Source: Akkermansia massiliensis (GTDB taxonomy: Bacteria; Verrucomicrobiota; Verrucomicrobiia; Verrucomicrobiales; Akkermansiaceae). Taken from it: a stretch of DNA of 64,000 bases. A program made the position numbers and the translations under genes. The stretch is taken from the NCBI RefSeq assembly GCF_023516715.1, contig NZ_JAMGSI010000001.1, positions 1,054,001 through 1,118,000 on the forward strand, given 5' to 3'. The notes beneath the pieces were generated by a model that searched no databases, was not told the origin of the DNA, and saw only the letters and a program-made list of their open reading frames with translations. Positions 48,374 through 58,343 of this stretch are shown here, in pieces. Numbering within the stretch: the stretch's first letter is position 1; every line of letters begins with the position of its first letter.

Positions 48374-50398
48374 TCAACTCAAAGGCGCCCGCGACTGGCA
48401 AAACTCCACTTTCTTCTTTCCGCCCAACCGATGAAGCCTGAATTTGGCCACATCCACCAAGTTGGCAAAATCTCTCAATTTGGGCCCGGCAATCACCTTC
48501 TCCAGATATTCCTCCCCCTCATGAATAACCGGCAAATAGCCGACCGACAGGCAGTTTTTTCCCTCCAGTACCTTGAGAGGGGAACTCTGGTCATTATAAG
48601 GATGCAAAGAAAGAATCCTCAATTCCTTTTCATCCTTGAAGGCGGCATCCTTCACCAGATGCCTCAGGTAAATGAGCATCTCCAGGGCAGCTTTTTGAGC
48701 CTTTTCGCTGATACACTCAAAAAGCATCCGAATATTCTTCAATGATTTGCCTATCTCCTGCAATTTCTTTCTTTCAGACTCTTTCAATGCGTCTTCGCAA
48801 ACATTAAAATCCCTGTTTAACGAGTATTCAGAACATGCAGGGGTATAATGCACCCGACCGGAAGAGCAATCATAATACAATACCCAGTAAAGAGGGAGCT
48901 TGCGGCGCATGTCAGTCTCTTTTCCGGAGGAGGAGTCGTCCTCTTTCTGGACGGCAATCATGGACGTTTCTCCCGGTTTGGCAAAAAAGGATCGGTTAAA
49001 TACCAGGCACAGCCCGGTTCCTTCCTCTCCCTTGTTTTTTCCGTAAAGGCGGAACTGGTTCAAGGAATCAATGGCAGAAGAAAAGGAAGCCTGCAATACG
49101 GCAAGATGGCTCTGAATTCTCTGGGAAGGCAGACAATCCTGTTTTAGAAATGCCTGAAAAACGGTGCCTTCCGTAGGATCATTAGCCGCAGCCAGGCTAC
49201 ATAACGACAGGGGATTTGCGTGACCGTCCGTTTCCGTCTGCTTTTGGAGCAAGGTTTCAAAAACCATAGAGGAAGTGTAATGCCCTACCTGCTCAAGGTC
49301 AGCGCTAAGCAAATAAAGAAGCCTATATTGTTCCACCCACAGACGGTGAATACAGGATAAATCTTTGCCGGAGCATCCACCCAGTTTTTCCCTGCTTGCC
49401 AGGACATTGAAATCTTCGTCTCCACTCCATAAATCCACCTGACTATTTTCTGACAGGCCATCCCAGAATTCCTTGCTTCCCACTAACGACCTCCGGTTTC
49501 GTTTGGCTATTTCATTACCGGCATTGATTTGAATGGCTTGAATATAACAAGCCAATGCCTCTTCCTTTTTGCCGAGATTGGATAATAAAAGCCCTTTATT
49601 GTTCAGGGCTGCATCATGATGAGGGTTGATTTCCAGCGCCTTGTTATAACAGGCCAGAGCTTCCTCCTTCCGTCCCAGGTCATCCATGACATTTCCCATG
49701 TTGTAACAGGCCGCCCCATAACCAGGATTGATTTCCAATGCCTTACTATAGCTGGCCAGAGCTTCCTCCTTTCTTCCCAGGTCATCCAGGACATTTCCCT
49801 TGTTATAATGGGCCGCATCGTAACCGGGATTGATCTCCAGCGCCTTGTTGTAGCTGGCAAGGGCCTCTTCCTTTTGTCCTAAACTTTTCAGGATAATGCC
49901 CCTGTTGCAATAAGCCTTATCATAATCAGGTCTGATTTCCAGAGCCTTGTTATAGCTGTCCAACGCTTCCTTCTTCCGGCCGAGATCGTTCAGGATATTT
50001 CCTTTATTGTAGTAGGCCGCATGGTCCCCAGGATTAATTTCCAGCGCTTTGTCATAGCTCTGCAACGCCTCCTCCTTCCTCCCGAGATCGTCCAGAATAT
50101 GTCCTCTGTTGTAATGGGTTGCATCATTTCCTGGGTTGATTTCCAACGCTTTATCGTAACTGGATAAAGCTTCCTCCTTCCTTTCTAATTTTTTCAATAC
50201 AATGCCCCTGTTGCAATAGGCTTTATCGTAAGCAGGGTTGATTTCCAGAGCCCTGTTATAGCTGTCCAGCGCTTCCTCGCTGCGTCCCAGGTCATCCAGG
50301 ACATTCCCTTTCTTCACATAAGCCGTGAAATTTTCAGGATCAAGAGCGATCTCTCGTTCCCATTTTTCCAATTCCCCCTTCAATTTTTCTTTGTCCAT
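48374..50398 (-). CDS. TPR protein with DUF2971-like C-terminus, AT-rich
   Basis: This 674-residue protein has no signal peptide. Residues about 20-310 hold nine near-identical 34-residue TPR units (consensus EEALASYNKALEINPGYDAA). The C-terminal part (about 370-670) resembles DUF2971: QVGHYTSS, an AAANDPTEGT stretch, GLCLVFN, a KDEKELRILSL element and a DVAKFRLHRLG...VEFCQSRAPLS end. The DUF2971 role is not established. Base composition is clearly more AT-rich than in neighbours, which points to acquisition. It is a single gene, spaced 102 bp from the CvpA-like gene. Confidence 0.78.
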   Translation of the reverse strand: MDKEKLKGELEKWEREIALDPENFTAYVKKGNVLDDLGRSEEALDSYNRALEINPAYDKAYCNRGIVLKKLERKEEALSSYDKALEINPGNDATHYNRGHILDDLGRKEEALQSYDKALEINPGDHAAYYNKGNILNDLGRKKEALDSYNKALEIRPDYDKAYCNRGIILKSLGQKEEALASYNKALEINPGYDAAHYNKGNVLDDLGRKEEALASYSKALEINPGYGAACYNMGNVMDDLGRKEEALACYNKALEINPHHDAALNNKGLLLSNLGKKEEALACYIQAIQINAGNEIAKRNRRSLVGSKEFWDGLSENSQVDLWSGDEDFNVLASREKLGGCSGKDLSCIHRLWVEQYRLLYLLSADLEQVGHYTSSMVFETLLQKQTETDGHANPLSLCSLAAANDPTEGTVFQAFLKQDCLPSQRIQSHLAVLQASFSSAIDSLNQFRLYGKNKGEEGTGLCLVFNRSFFAKPGETSMIAVQKEDDSSSGKETDMRRKLPLYWVLYYDCSSGRVHYTPACSEYSLNRDFNVCEDALKESERKKLQEIGKSLKNIRMLFECISEKAQKAALEMLIYLRHLVKDAAFKDEKELRILSLHPYNDQSSPLKVLEGKNCLSVGYLPVIHEGEEYLEKVIAGPKLRDFANLVDVAKFRLHRLGGKKKVEFCQSRAPLS

Positions 50399-50500
50399 GC
50401 CAAATCAATCTTGAATATATCCAATACTACCCAGCGGGAAAACCTTTGGAAAGAGGATAATAGGAATGAAAACAATTCAGGGAAGAAAAGAATCCCCGCT

Positions 50501-51397
50501 TTATTCCTCAATCGGCGTGGCTTCGGGAATGTATTCATTCCCGGCGGGGGCCGTCTGGCGGGTTTCCGTGACGAAGCCAAGGACGCGGTCCACATCCAGC
50601 TGGGACAGCACGGTGCGCACGTCCTGGTCTTCCAGGAAGCGGGTGAGCTTGACGTCGTTGTAAAGGCCCTGCATGTCCCCCTTCTCTACCAGCAGGCGGA
50701 TGGCGGGGTCTTCGCTCAGGCTTTTCAGGCTCAGCACGCGGCTGGTGATGCGGGAGCGGGGCATGTAGCAATCCAGCTGGGTGCGGCGCTGGTCGGAGAG
50801 TTCCGGGCTGAGCGTCACCAGGTAGGCAATCATTTTTGCCAGGGAGAGGCGTTCCGGGTCGTGTTCCGGGGAGATGGCCACCAGCCAGTTCAGGTGGGGA
50901 TTGTCCGTGATGGACTTCTTGACGGAGTAAATGGCGGGCAGGGAAATGGTGCGGCTGGGATCCATGTGGTACAGCGCCAGTTCGCGGGCGCGGGTCATTT
51001 CCGCCATGGAGCCGTAGTAGAAGATGCACATGACGCCCACCCAGCAGACAACCACCGCCATCAGGATGGTGGTGACGATGCCCTTGGCCCCGCCGAAGCC
51101 CATGCGCCCCCCCCAGGAGAAGACGTCACTGAACCAGAACAGGCCGTGCATGAAGATGAAGAAGACTGCCGCAGCCCCCCCGACGGACAGCACGGTGACC
51201 ATCCATTCCCGCGGGTCGCTGGTGATGAAGGAGAGATAGGTAAAGCCGTATTTGGACAGCCAGAAGTACGCTGCCACGGCGGAGAGCACCGCCGCGCCGA
51301 ACAGGAGCATCTTGATCATCCCCTTCAGCATGCCGAGCACGATGAAGCCGACCAGCAGCGCGCCCAGAACCAGGTAGAATGTGAGGGAGGAGTCCAT
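50501..51397 (-). CDS. CvpA-like membrane protein
   Basis: This 298-residue protein starts at 51397 (MDSSLTFYLVLGALLVGFIVLG); longer readings would overlap aroC. Four hydrophobic segments (about 5-28, 30-50, 67-90, 108-132) with GMLKGMIKMLL in the first pair resemble the CvpA family. A soluble C-terminal part of about 160 residues follows. The role is unknown; CvpA has been linked to colicin V production and envelope stress. It lies 22 bp after aroC in one operon. Confidence 0.6.
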   Translation of the reverse strand: MDSSLTFYLVLGALLVGFIVLGMLKGMIKMLLFGAAVLSAVAAYFWLSKYGFTYLSFITSDPREWMVTVLSVGGAAAVFFIFMHGLFWFSDVFSWGGRMGFGGAKGIVTTILMAVVVCWVGVMCIFYYGSMAEMTRARELALYHMDPSRTISLPAIYSVKKSITDNPHLNWLVAISPEHDPERLSLAKMIAYLVTLSPELSDQRRTQLDCYMPRSRITSRVLSLKSLSEDPAIRLLVEKGDMQGLYNDVKLTRFLEDQDVRTVLSQLDVDRVLGFVTETRQTAPAGNEYIPEATPIEE

Positions 51398-51419
51398 GAA
51401 TGACGGGAAAGAAGCCGCG

Positions 51420-52505
51420 TTACAATGCCCGCTGGCAGCGCTGGCGCAGATAGTGGTCGCACAGGCAGAGCCAGGCCATGGCTTCCACAATGGGCACGGC
51501 GCGCGGCAGCACGCAGGCGTCATGCCGTCCCCTGCCCTTGAGCCGGGCGTCCTCCCCTGCCTGGTTGACCGTCTGCTGGTCAACCATCAAGGTGGCGGTG
51601 GGCTTGAAGCCGATGCGCATCAGGATGTCTTCTCCGTTGGAGATGCCGCCCTGGATGCCGCCGGAGTGGTTGGTGACGGTATGCACATGGCCGTCCCGCA
51701 TGTAAAAAGGGTCGTTGTGTTCCAGTCCGGTCATGTCCGCCGCTTCAAAGCCGGAGCCCACGGCAAAGGCCTTGGTGGCGGGAATGCTCATCATGGCGTG
51801 GGCCAGCGTGGCGTCCAGCTTGTCAAAGACGGGGTCCCCCAGTCCGGGAGGGCAGCCGCGCACCACGCATTTGACCACGCCGCCCAGGGAGTTGCCGGCG
51901 TCCCGCGCCTCCTTGATGGCGGCAATCATGGCCTCCACCACGGAGGGGTCCGCCGTGCGGACGATGTTGCTTTCAATGACGGAGGCCGTGACGGCCTCCC
52001 AGTCCACGGAGGCTTTCACATGATGCACCTGGTCCACCCAGGCTATGATCTCCATGCCGGGAAAGGCCTGCTTGAGCACGGCCCTGGCCACGGCCCCGGC
52101 GGCGACGCGCCCGATGGTTTCCCGTGCGGAGGCCCTGCCGCCGCCCGCCCAGGCGCGGATGCCGTATTTGGCGTCGTACGTGTAGTCCGCATGGGAGGGG
52201 CGGTACGTGTGGGCCATTTCATCATAGGCGGAGGAACGGTGGTCCTTGTTCCGCACGCTGACGGCGATGGGCGTTCCCAGGGTTTTGCCGTCCAGCACGC
52301 CGGAGAGTATTTCCGCGCGGTCTTCCTCCTTGCGGGGCGTCACGATGTCGCTCTGCCCCGGCCTGCGCCGGTCCAGCTCCCGCTGAATGGCTTCTTCCGT
52401 CACCGGGACGAGGGACGGACAGCCGTCAATCACCACGCCTACCCCGGCTCCATGGGATTCACCCCAGGTGGAGATTCTGAACACCTGACCAAAACTGCTG
52501 GACAT
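51420..52505 (-). CDS. aroC: Chorismate synthase
   Basis: This 361-residue enzyme converts 5-enolpyruvylshikimate-3-phosphate to chorismate with reduced FMN. Signatures are [53 protein letters not shown], and [12 protein letters not shown]. Length matches the bifunctional-free bacterial type. It works after aroA, which lies 3 kb away on the other strand. The CvpA-like gene is cotranscribed. Confidence 0.97.
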   Translation of the reverse strand: MSSSFGQVFRISTWGESHGAGVGVVIDGCPSLVPVTEEAIQRELDRRRPGQSDIVTPRKEEDRAEILSGVLDGKTLGTPIAVSVRNKDHRSSAYDEMAHTYRPSHADYTYDAKYGIRAWAGGGRASARETIGRVAAGAVARAVLKQAFPGMEIIAWVDQVHHVKASVDWEAVTASVIESNIVRTADPSVVEAMIAAIKEARDAGNSLGGVVKCVVRGCPPGLGDPVFDKLDATLAHAMMSIPATKAFAVGSGFEAADMTGLEHNDPFYMRDGHVHTVTNHSGGIQGGISNGEDILMRIGFKPTATLMVDQQTVNQAGEDARLKGRGRHDACVLPRAVPIVEAMAWLCLCDHYLRQRCQRAL

Positions 52506-52562
52506 GGCGGCATTCTAGACGGCGGCGTCCATCCGGTCAAGCCGTGGACTTCCGCAGCGGGA

Positions 52563-52598
52563 CATAAAAAAACACCCCGGTCCGCAGAGGACGGGGTG
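52563..52598 (-). terminator. Terminator of the HU gene
   Basis: On the minus strand CACCCCG/CGGGGTG (52592-52598 with 52573-52579) is followed by TTTTTTTATG, 40 bp beyond the hup stop. Confidence 0.92.
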
Positions 52599-52636
52599 CT
52601 GAAAGAAAAGTGCTCTTTTGGGAAGCAGCTGCCGTC

Positions 52637-52906
52637 TTAGTCCTTCAGGGCGGAAGAGGCCTTGAAAGCAACCGTCTTGGAGGCGGGAATGTTGATCGCC
52701 TTGCCGGTCTTCGGGTTGCGGCCGGTACGGGCTTCACGGGTCTTGGTAGCAAACGTACCAAAGCCGATGATCTGCACCTTGCCGGATTCCTGCACGCCTT
52801 CCTTGATGGATTCCAGCACAGCGGCCAGAGCTTCTTCAGCGTGCTTCTTGGTCGTATCGGCACCCAGCTTGTTTTGAATCAATTCGATCAGTTGAGCCTT
52901 GTTCAT
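52637..52906 (-). CDS. hup: HU/IHF-family DNA-binding protein
   Basis: This 89-residue protein matches the full HU fold: MNKAQLIELI at the N-terminus, GFGTFATKTREARTGRNPKTG as the arm and its base, then INIPASKTVAFKASSALKD. It bends and compacts DNA. HU and IHF-type members cannot be told apart from sequence alone. It is monocistronic with a strong terminator. Confidence 0.95.
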   Translation of the reverse strand: MNKAQLIELIQNKLGADTTKKHAEEALAAVLESIKEGVQESGKVQIIGFGTFATKTREARTGRNPKTGKAINIPASKTVAFKASSALKD

Positions 52907-52988
52907 AGGACTTCGGTGAATAGCATATGGAGCCCTGACAGTAAAGAAAAAATGCGGTACACCGGCAAATCAGGACCCAAAAACGGCG

Positions 52989-54266
52989 TTAATTGTCGTC
53001 ATCCGGCTGTCTTTCCACCGCGGCTCCGATCGCCAGGAGCTTTTCGTCAATCATTTCATAGCCCCGGTCAATGTGGTACAGGCGGTGGATTTCCGTGGTG
53101 CCTTCCGCCTTCAGGGCGGCCAGCACCAGCGCGGCGGATGCGCGCAGATCGGACGCCATGACGGGCGCGCCGCTCAGGCTTTCCACGCCGGAGATGACGG
53201 CGGTGCCGTTGTCCACCTTGATATCCGCGCCCATGCGCTTGAGCTCGGAGCAGTGCATGAAGCGCTGCGGAAAAATGGTATCCTTCACCACGGAGATGCC
53301 CGGCGTGGTGGCAAAGAGGGCCGTCATCTGGGCCTGCATGTCCGTGGGATAGCCGGGATAGGGGGCCGTCTTGATTTCCCCGCATTTGGGCGTATTCCCG
53401 GCAATGATGGTGACCGTGTCCCCCCGTTCGTTGAATTCCACGTGGTGGCCGCATTTCCGGAGCAGGTCCGTCACCACGGTCATGTGCTCCTCACAGACGC
53501 GCCGCAGGGTTACGCCGTCCCCCATCATGGCCGCGGCCACCATGAAGGTGCCGGCCTCAATGCGGTCCGGAATGACGGTATGGTTGCAGCCGCGGAGTTT
53601 TTCAACCCCTTCAATGACGATCCGGCGCGTTCCGGCGCCCTGGATATGGGCGCCCATCTTGATCAGGAAGTTCGCCAAGTCCACCACTTCCGGCTCGGAT
53701 GCGGCGGATTCAATGACGGTGGTTCCTTCCGCCAGCACGGCGGCCATCATCAGGTTGTCCGTTCCCAGAACGGTGGGGCCGTGATCGCCCCTCAAATCTA
53801 TGGTGGCTCCCTTCAACCCCCGGGGCGCTTCGATAACCAGGTTGCCGCGTTCAATCTGCACCTGGGCGCCCAGAGCCTGAATGGCCCGGATGTGCAGGTC
53901 CACGGGACGGTCGCCGATCACGCAGCCGCCCGGCAGCGGAATCACGCACCGCTGCATGCGGGCCATCAGGGGGCCCATCAGGCAGATGGAGGCGCGCATC
54001 TTGCGCACCTGTTCATAGGCGGCTTCGGAATGCAGGTTCCTGGCCTCCACGCGCACGTTGCCGCTGGACCTCTCCACGGAGGCGCCCAGCTGGCCCATGA
54101 TCTGGACCATGAAATTGGTATCGGAGACATCCGGCACACGGCGCACCACCACAGGCTCATCCGTCAGCAGGGATGCGGCCAGAATGGGCAGGGACGCATT
54201 TTTGGACCCGCTGATATTGACGGCTCCCCTCAGCGTAAAACCTCCGTGTACAACAAGCTTCTCCAT
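52989..54266 (-). CDS. murA: UDP-N-acetylglucosamine 1-carboxyvinyltransferase
   Basis: This 425-residue enzyme makes the first committed step of murein synthesis, adding enolpyruvate from PEP to UDP-GlcNAc. NISGSKNASLPILAASLL opens the protein, and the catalytic Cys is C115 in PLPGGCVIGDRPVDLH, the same number as in E. coli, so the fosfomycin-reactive Cys is present. FMVAAAMMGDG and AYPGYPTDMQAQ-like (APYPGYPTDMQAQ) blocks follow. The start at 54266 is chosen for alignment with known MurA. It is a single gene. Confidence 0.96.
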   Translation of the reverse strand: MEKLVVHGGFTLRGAVNISGSKNASLPILAASLLTDEPVVVRRVPDVSDTNFMVQIMGQLGASVERSSGNVRVEARNLHSEAAYEQVRKMRASICLMGPLMARMQRCVIPLPGGCVIGDRPVDLHIRAIQALGAQVQIERGNLVIEAPRGLKGATIDLRGDHGPTVLGTDNLMMAAVLAEGTTVIESAASEPEVVDLANFLIKMGAHIQGAGTRRIVIEGVEKLRGCNHTVIPDRIEAGTFMVAAAMMGDGVTLRRVCEEHMTVVTDLLRKCGHHVEFNERGDTVTIIAGNTPKCGEIKTAPYPGYPTDMQAQMTALFATTPGISVVKDTIFPQRFMHCSELKRMGADIKVDNGTAVISGVESLSGAPVMASDLRASAALVLAALKAEGTTEIHRLYHIDRGYEMIDEKLLAIGAAVERQPDDDN

Positions 54267-54407
54267 AGTGGGTGGCAATTAGGTGACGGATTCTACACAT
54301 TTGAGACGCCCATGCAACCCCAAAGAGCCCCCGGAACCGGACAATTTCCCGGACGTTTCCCTTCACGGAAAAGGAGGCGGAAAACATCCCGGCAAAAAAG
54401 ACAGGGG

Positions 54408-54825
<418 letters not shown>

Positions 54826-54832
54826 CACGGAC

Positions 54833-54861
54833 TACATACGCTTTCAGCGGCGCGCGGTAAA
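54833..54861 (-). promoter_or_regulatory. rnpB promoter
   Basis: On the minus strand TTTACC (complement of 54856-54861) is spaced 17 nt from TATGTA (complement of 54833-54838), which lies 7 nt before the mature 5' end at 54825. Confidence 0.75.
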
Positions 54862-54914
54862 GCCCAAAGCAGGACGGAGGGCATTTTTGTTCCCTTGCTT
54901 GTTCTCATCCGGGC

Positions 54915-55367
54915 TTAGGAAATCCCAGGCTCCTTCAGGCACGCCTCATAGCACGCTTTGTTAAGTGCCTTGCAAACGGCGGTATTGCCGCTCGCGGCAG
55001 GTACCGGATGAAATTTCTTTTCTCCTGGGGCATGCAGAAAAACGGCCGCCTCTTCCGGCTGAAGAGAGGCGCCTTTAGCCCATCCTTCCTTTAAGAGGAT
55101 TTTGGCCAGGGATTCCACCTTGTAGGCGTCGCCTTTCAGAAATACCTTTTTAACAGGGTACTGCTTCCCCAGCGCATTCGCATATAAGGCGAACGGCCTT
55201 CTCTCCACCTCCACTCCGTCATCTTTCAACGTGACGTCGTACACAAGAGCACCGATGCTGACATGTACGGCCGCTTCCGCAACGGGCTGCACGGATTGGC
55301 GCTGGGAACAGGCGGCCACGACGTTCAGCGCGGTACAGAGAAAGACAGTCCGGACAATAAAGCTCAT
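54915..55367 (-). CDS. Small lipoprotein of unknown function
   Basis: This 150-residue protein has a lipobox at residues 17-20 (NVVAAC), so it should be anchored by lnt-type processing. The mature part is beta-rich with Lys-rich segments (KQYPVKKVFLKGDAYKVESLAKILLKEGWAKG) and four late Cys (two in CKALNKACYEAC). No family is recognised. It lies upstream of the rnpB promoter on the same strand. Confidence 0.7.
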   Translation of the reverse strand: MSFIVRTVFLCTALNVVAACSQRQSVQPVAEAAVHVSIGALVYDVTLKDDGVEVERRPFALYANALGKQYPVKKVFLKGDAYKVESLAKILLKEGWAKGASLQPEEAAVFLHAPGEKKFHPVPAASGNTAVCKALNKACYEACLKEPGIS

Positions 55368-55699
55368 CAGCCTTTTTTATTCCATACTGCATTGAATGTC
55401 AATATCGAATAATCCTTTGAAACAAAGTAAAGCGGCCACAGGATCACTCCCGTGGCCGCTCCAACTTACTACCTATGAAAACCAGCTTGATCCATTGATC
55501 CTGAAAAGCTCTCTCCTTCCTTTCAGGCGGATGCAGCCGATAACGCGCCTTAATATACGTCACCGTTCCGGAAAATCAACCCCATTCTGGACCGCCGCCC
55601 AGCGCCTTACCGGAGTCCCGGCGCTATCCTCTCCCCTCCCGCCCGTCTCGTAATTGGCTTGATTCAGCGGCCAATACAGGGTAGTTCTTCCGGACGTCC
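55368..55699. other. Divergent intergenic region with a 9-bp hairpin
   Basis: AGCGGCCAC at 55431-55439 pairs exactly with GTGGCCGCT at 55452-55460 (12-nt loop), without a T-run on either strand. It is between the lipoprotein gene and aroA, and may be a regulatory RNA element. A plus-strand reading of about 85 codons has no ribosome site and is not credited. Confidence 0.5.
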
Positions 55700-57007
55700 A
55701 TGAACCTTCGCTCCCATTCCATTTCTTCCCTGCAAGGGGTACTGACCGTACCCGGAGACAAAAGCATTTCCCACCGCGCCGCCATCCTGGGCGGCCTGGC
55801 GAAGGGAGTGACGGAAGTGGATAATTTCCTGTGCAGTGAAGACTGCCTGAATACCCTGCGCGCCATGGAGCAGTTGGGGGCCAAGGTGGAAGTGCTGGAA
55901 GAACGGGAGGGGTATGGCCCCGTCCGCTTCCGCATAACGGGCGTCGCCATGAAGCCCGCGGCTCCGGAACGGCCCATCGACTGCGGCAATTCCGGCACGG
56001 GCATGAGGCTGCTGGCCGGCATGCTGGCTGCCTGCCCCTTTGATTCGGAAATGTTCGGGGACGCCTCCCTGAGTTCCCGCCCCATGGGCCGCATCATGCA
56101 GCCTCTGGAACAGATGGGCGCTCGGATTGAAGCCCGCGGCGCCAAGCCGGGCTGCGCTCCGCTGTTTATCCACGGCGGCCGGGTGCGCCCCATTTCCTAC
56201 ACGCTTCCCATGGCGAGCGCCCAGGTGAAGAGCGCCATCCTGCTGGCCGCCATGTTTGCCGACGGCGCCACCACCGTGCATCAGCCCGCCGTCACCCGCG
56301 ACCACACGGAGCGCCTGTTCCGCCATTTCAGCGTGCCCTGCACGGTAGACGGCCTCGCCGTCAGTACCCAGGGTCCGGCGCTCCCAGCCGCCCATGACCT
56401 GACGGTTCCCGCAGACATCTCTTCCGCCGCCTTCTGGATGGTGGCCGCCGCCAGCCGTCCCGGCTCCCGCCTGACGCTGCGCCAGGTGGGCCTGAACAAC
56501 ACGCGGAACGCCGTCATCAGCGCACTGAAACGGATGGGGGTGCGGATGGACATTGTGACCACTTCTCCGGAGGATGCGGGCGAACCGTACGGGGATATTA
56601 CCGTGTACGGTTCGGATTCCCTGCACGGCACCAGCCTGCTTCCGGAAGAAATCCCCAACCTGATTGATGAAATCCCCATCCTGGCCGTGGCCGGAGCCCT
56701 GGGCCAGGGAGACTTCATCGTCCGCAACGCCCGCGAACTGCGCGTCAAGGAAACGGACCGCATCGCCACCACGGCGGCCAATCTCCGGCTCATGGGGGTG
56801 GACGTGGAGGAATTTGACGACGGAATGGTCGTCCACGGAGGCGCTCCCCTGAAAGGCGCGGAATTGCCCAGCTACGGAGACCACCGCATCGCCATGAGCT
56901 TCCTGGTGGCCGGATTCAGCGCACAGGGAGATACCGTGCTGGCGGATGCGGAATGCATCAATACCTCCTATCCCGGCTTTGAACGGGATCTGGCGCAGTT
57001 CCTGTAA
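55700..57007 (+). CDS. aroA: 5-enolpyruvylshikimate-3-phosphate synthase
   Basis: This 435-residue enzyme adds enolpyruvate from PEP to shikimate-3-phosphate, the step before aroC. GVLTVPGDKSISHRAAILGGL at the N-terminus and IDCGNSGTGMRLLAGML, SSRPMGRI, LRVKETDRIA, YGDHRIAMSF all match. The Gly and Thr of the GNSGT loop (glyphosate contact) are standard. It is a single gene; the YkgJ-like gene is convergent 27 bp away. Confidence 0.96.
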   Translation: MNLRSHSISSLQGVLTVPGDKSISHRAAILGGLAKGVTEVDNFLCSEDCLNTLRAMEQLGAKVEVLEEREGYGPVRFRITGVAMKPAAPERPIDCGNSGTGMRLLAGMLAACPFDSEMFGDASLSSRPMGRIMQPLEQMGARIEARGAKPGCAPLFIHGGRVRPISYTLPMASAQVKSAILLAAMFADGATTVHQPAVTRDHTERLFRHFSVPCTVDGLAVSTQGPALPAAHDLTVPADISSAAFWMVAAASRPGSRLTLRQVGLNNTRNAVISALKRMGVRMDIVTTSPEDAGEPYGDITVYGSDSLHGTSLLPEEIPNLIDEIPILAVAGALGQGDFIVRNARELRVKETDRIATTAANLRLMGVDVEEFDDGMVVHGGAPLKGAELPSYGDHRIAMSFLVAGFSAQGDTVLADAECINTSYPGFERDLAQFL

Positions 57008-57034
57008 ACAATCCTGAAGAAGCGCCGGAGGCTT

Positions 57035-57373
57035 TTATTCCTTTTCCACTTCCCTGGCACGGCACAAGTCCCGCCAGCCGGGGAAGTTCCATTTGTTGGG
57101 GAAGTCCCGGCACTGGCGCGGTTTGACGGGATTGATCCGGCAGCCGCCTTCCGCCAGCATCATGCAGGCGCCGTCCTCCGCATCCCGGATGGACAATCCG
57201 CGCCGGTTGGCCCTCAGGCGGCAGCATTCGTCAATGAAGGCCTGCTCGTCCATGTGGAGGAAACGGGAGATTTCCCGGACTTCATCCTCCTCAATGCACA
57301 CGTCTCCGGCCCAGCGGCAGCATGCGCCGCACCTAGTGCATTCATACCGCACCGCCTTTCCGCTTTCCGCCAT
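57035..57373 (-). CDS. YkgJ-family cysteine cluster protein
   Basis: This 112-residue protein has YECTRCGACCRWAGDVCIEEDEV, DECCRLRANRRG, ACMMLAEGGCRINPVKPRQCRDFP, giving the eight-Cys pattern of the YkgJ/UPF0153 family, likely a zinc- or Fe-S-binding module. The biochemical function is not known. It follows the glycosyltransferase-like gene by 6 bp, so the two are one operon. Confidence 0.88.
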   Translation of the reverse strand: MAESGKAVRYECTRCGACCRWAGDVCIEEDEVREISRFLHMDEQAFIDECCRLRANRRGLSIRDAEDGACMMLAEGGCRINPVKPRQCRDFPNKWNFPGWRDLCRAREVEKE

Positions 57374-57379
57374 GCGCCT

Positions 57380-58213
57380 TTAAGTGAAAATTCCCCTGAT
57401 GACGCCTATGTTCATGTGGGCGTCCCTCCACCGCGGGTTGTTGACGGCGGTTTCAAAGTCCTGCGGCAGTTTTCCGATGGTGCCGGGAGCCTGCGCCAGC
57501 CCGGTCAGAATCTGCCTGATTCTGGAGCGGGCGATGAGGGTGGGCTGGTTGGTCCATTGGAAAACCTCACTGTCAATGATGTAGCCTTCATCAATCTTGG
57601 TAATGTATTCGGGAAAGCGCAGATGGGGATTTTGTTCCACATAAACGCATCGGCCGATGGAACGCTTGGAGCGGAAAGGATGGAAGAAGCGCCGGATGCT
57701 CTTGATCCAGTCCGGTGCTTCCGACAGGCCTTCCGCATGCACCCACATGGTGGCCAGCTGCTCCACGGGATAAAAGTAGGAATACGTATAGGCGGCCTTG
57801 TAGCGCGTGCAGCCGCGCCAGGCATGACGCAGGCGCACCATGTCCGCCTGGCCGGAAATCAGCAGCTCCACCGCTCGTTTCAACTGGTTTTCCAGAGTTT
57901 CCCCGCGCAGGTGCTCCCAGATCATGCAGTCATCCTCAGCCAGCAGCACGTAATCCGTATCCAGCGCGTTGACCGCCGTATGGAGCGCCCCTATGAAGCC
58001 GCCCTCCGCCGGAGAAGACTCCGCGGAAAGTCCGTATGAAAGCGCCGTTTCACATACTTTGCCAGCGCTTTCCGGAAAAACGACGCAGGCCTCGTCAAAA
58101 TAATTCAGAAGCCCGGACCTCTCATAGGACGCCAGCGTCATGGCCAGCGTATACGGGGCATTATCACACAACAGGGCCAGGCCGATTTTTTTATCTTGAA
58201 AGAGAATTCCCAT
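57380..58213 (-). CDS. Glycosyltransferase-like protein (GT-A fold)
   Basis: This protein of 277 residues (ATG at 58213; a GTG one codon upstream is an alternative) resembles small glycosyltransferases: N-terminal GLALLCDNAPYTLAMTLASYERSGLL, then DYVLLAEDDCMIWEHL, with an EDD motif in place of the DxD metal site, and a C-terminal part rich in aromatic residues. The donor and acceptor are unknown. Its operon partner is a YkgJ-type protein 6 bp downstream. Confidence 0.7.
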   Translation of the reverse strand: MGILFQDKKIGLALLCDNAPYTLAMTLASYERSGLLNYFDEACVVFPESAGKVCETALSYGLSAESSPAEGGFIGALHTAVNALDTDYVLLAEDDCMIWEHLRGETLENQLKRAVELLISGQADMVRLRHAWRGCTRYKAAYTYSYFYPVEQLATMWVHAEGLSEAPDWIKSIRRFFHPFRSKRSIGRCVYVEQNPHLRFPEYITKIDEGYIIDSEVFQWTNQPTLIARSRIRQILTGLAQAPGTIGKLPQDFETAVNNPRWRDAHMNIGVIRGIFT

Positions 58214-58343
58214 CACGTAGAACGTTTTTGCAGTCTAAGACAATAGGAAGCCCGTTTCCAAGCAAAATAATTTTAAACAAATGTACTTTTATCCCGCCGC
58301 TTTTCAAGCAAAGGGAAAAAACACCCCACCCCGTTTCAACATC

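Noticed and set aside
49600-50350. Regular ~102-bp repeats suggestive of a CRISPR-like or tandem repeat array
   Set aside because: They encode in-frame 34-residue TPR units of the minus-strand protein.
55396-55653. Plus-strand 85-codon reading upstream of aroA
   Set aside because: No ribosome site, no motif, low-complexity end; intergenic composition.
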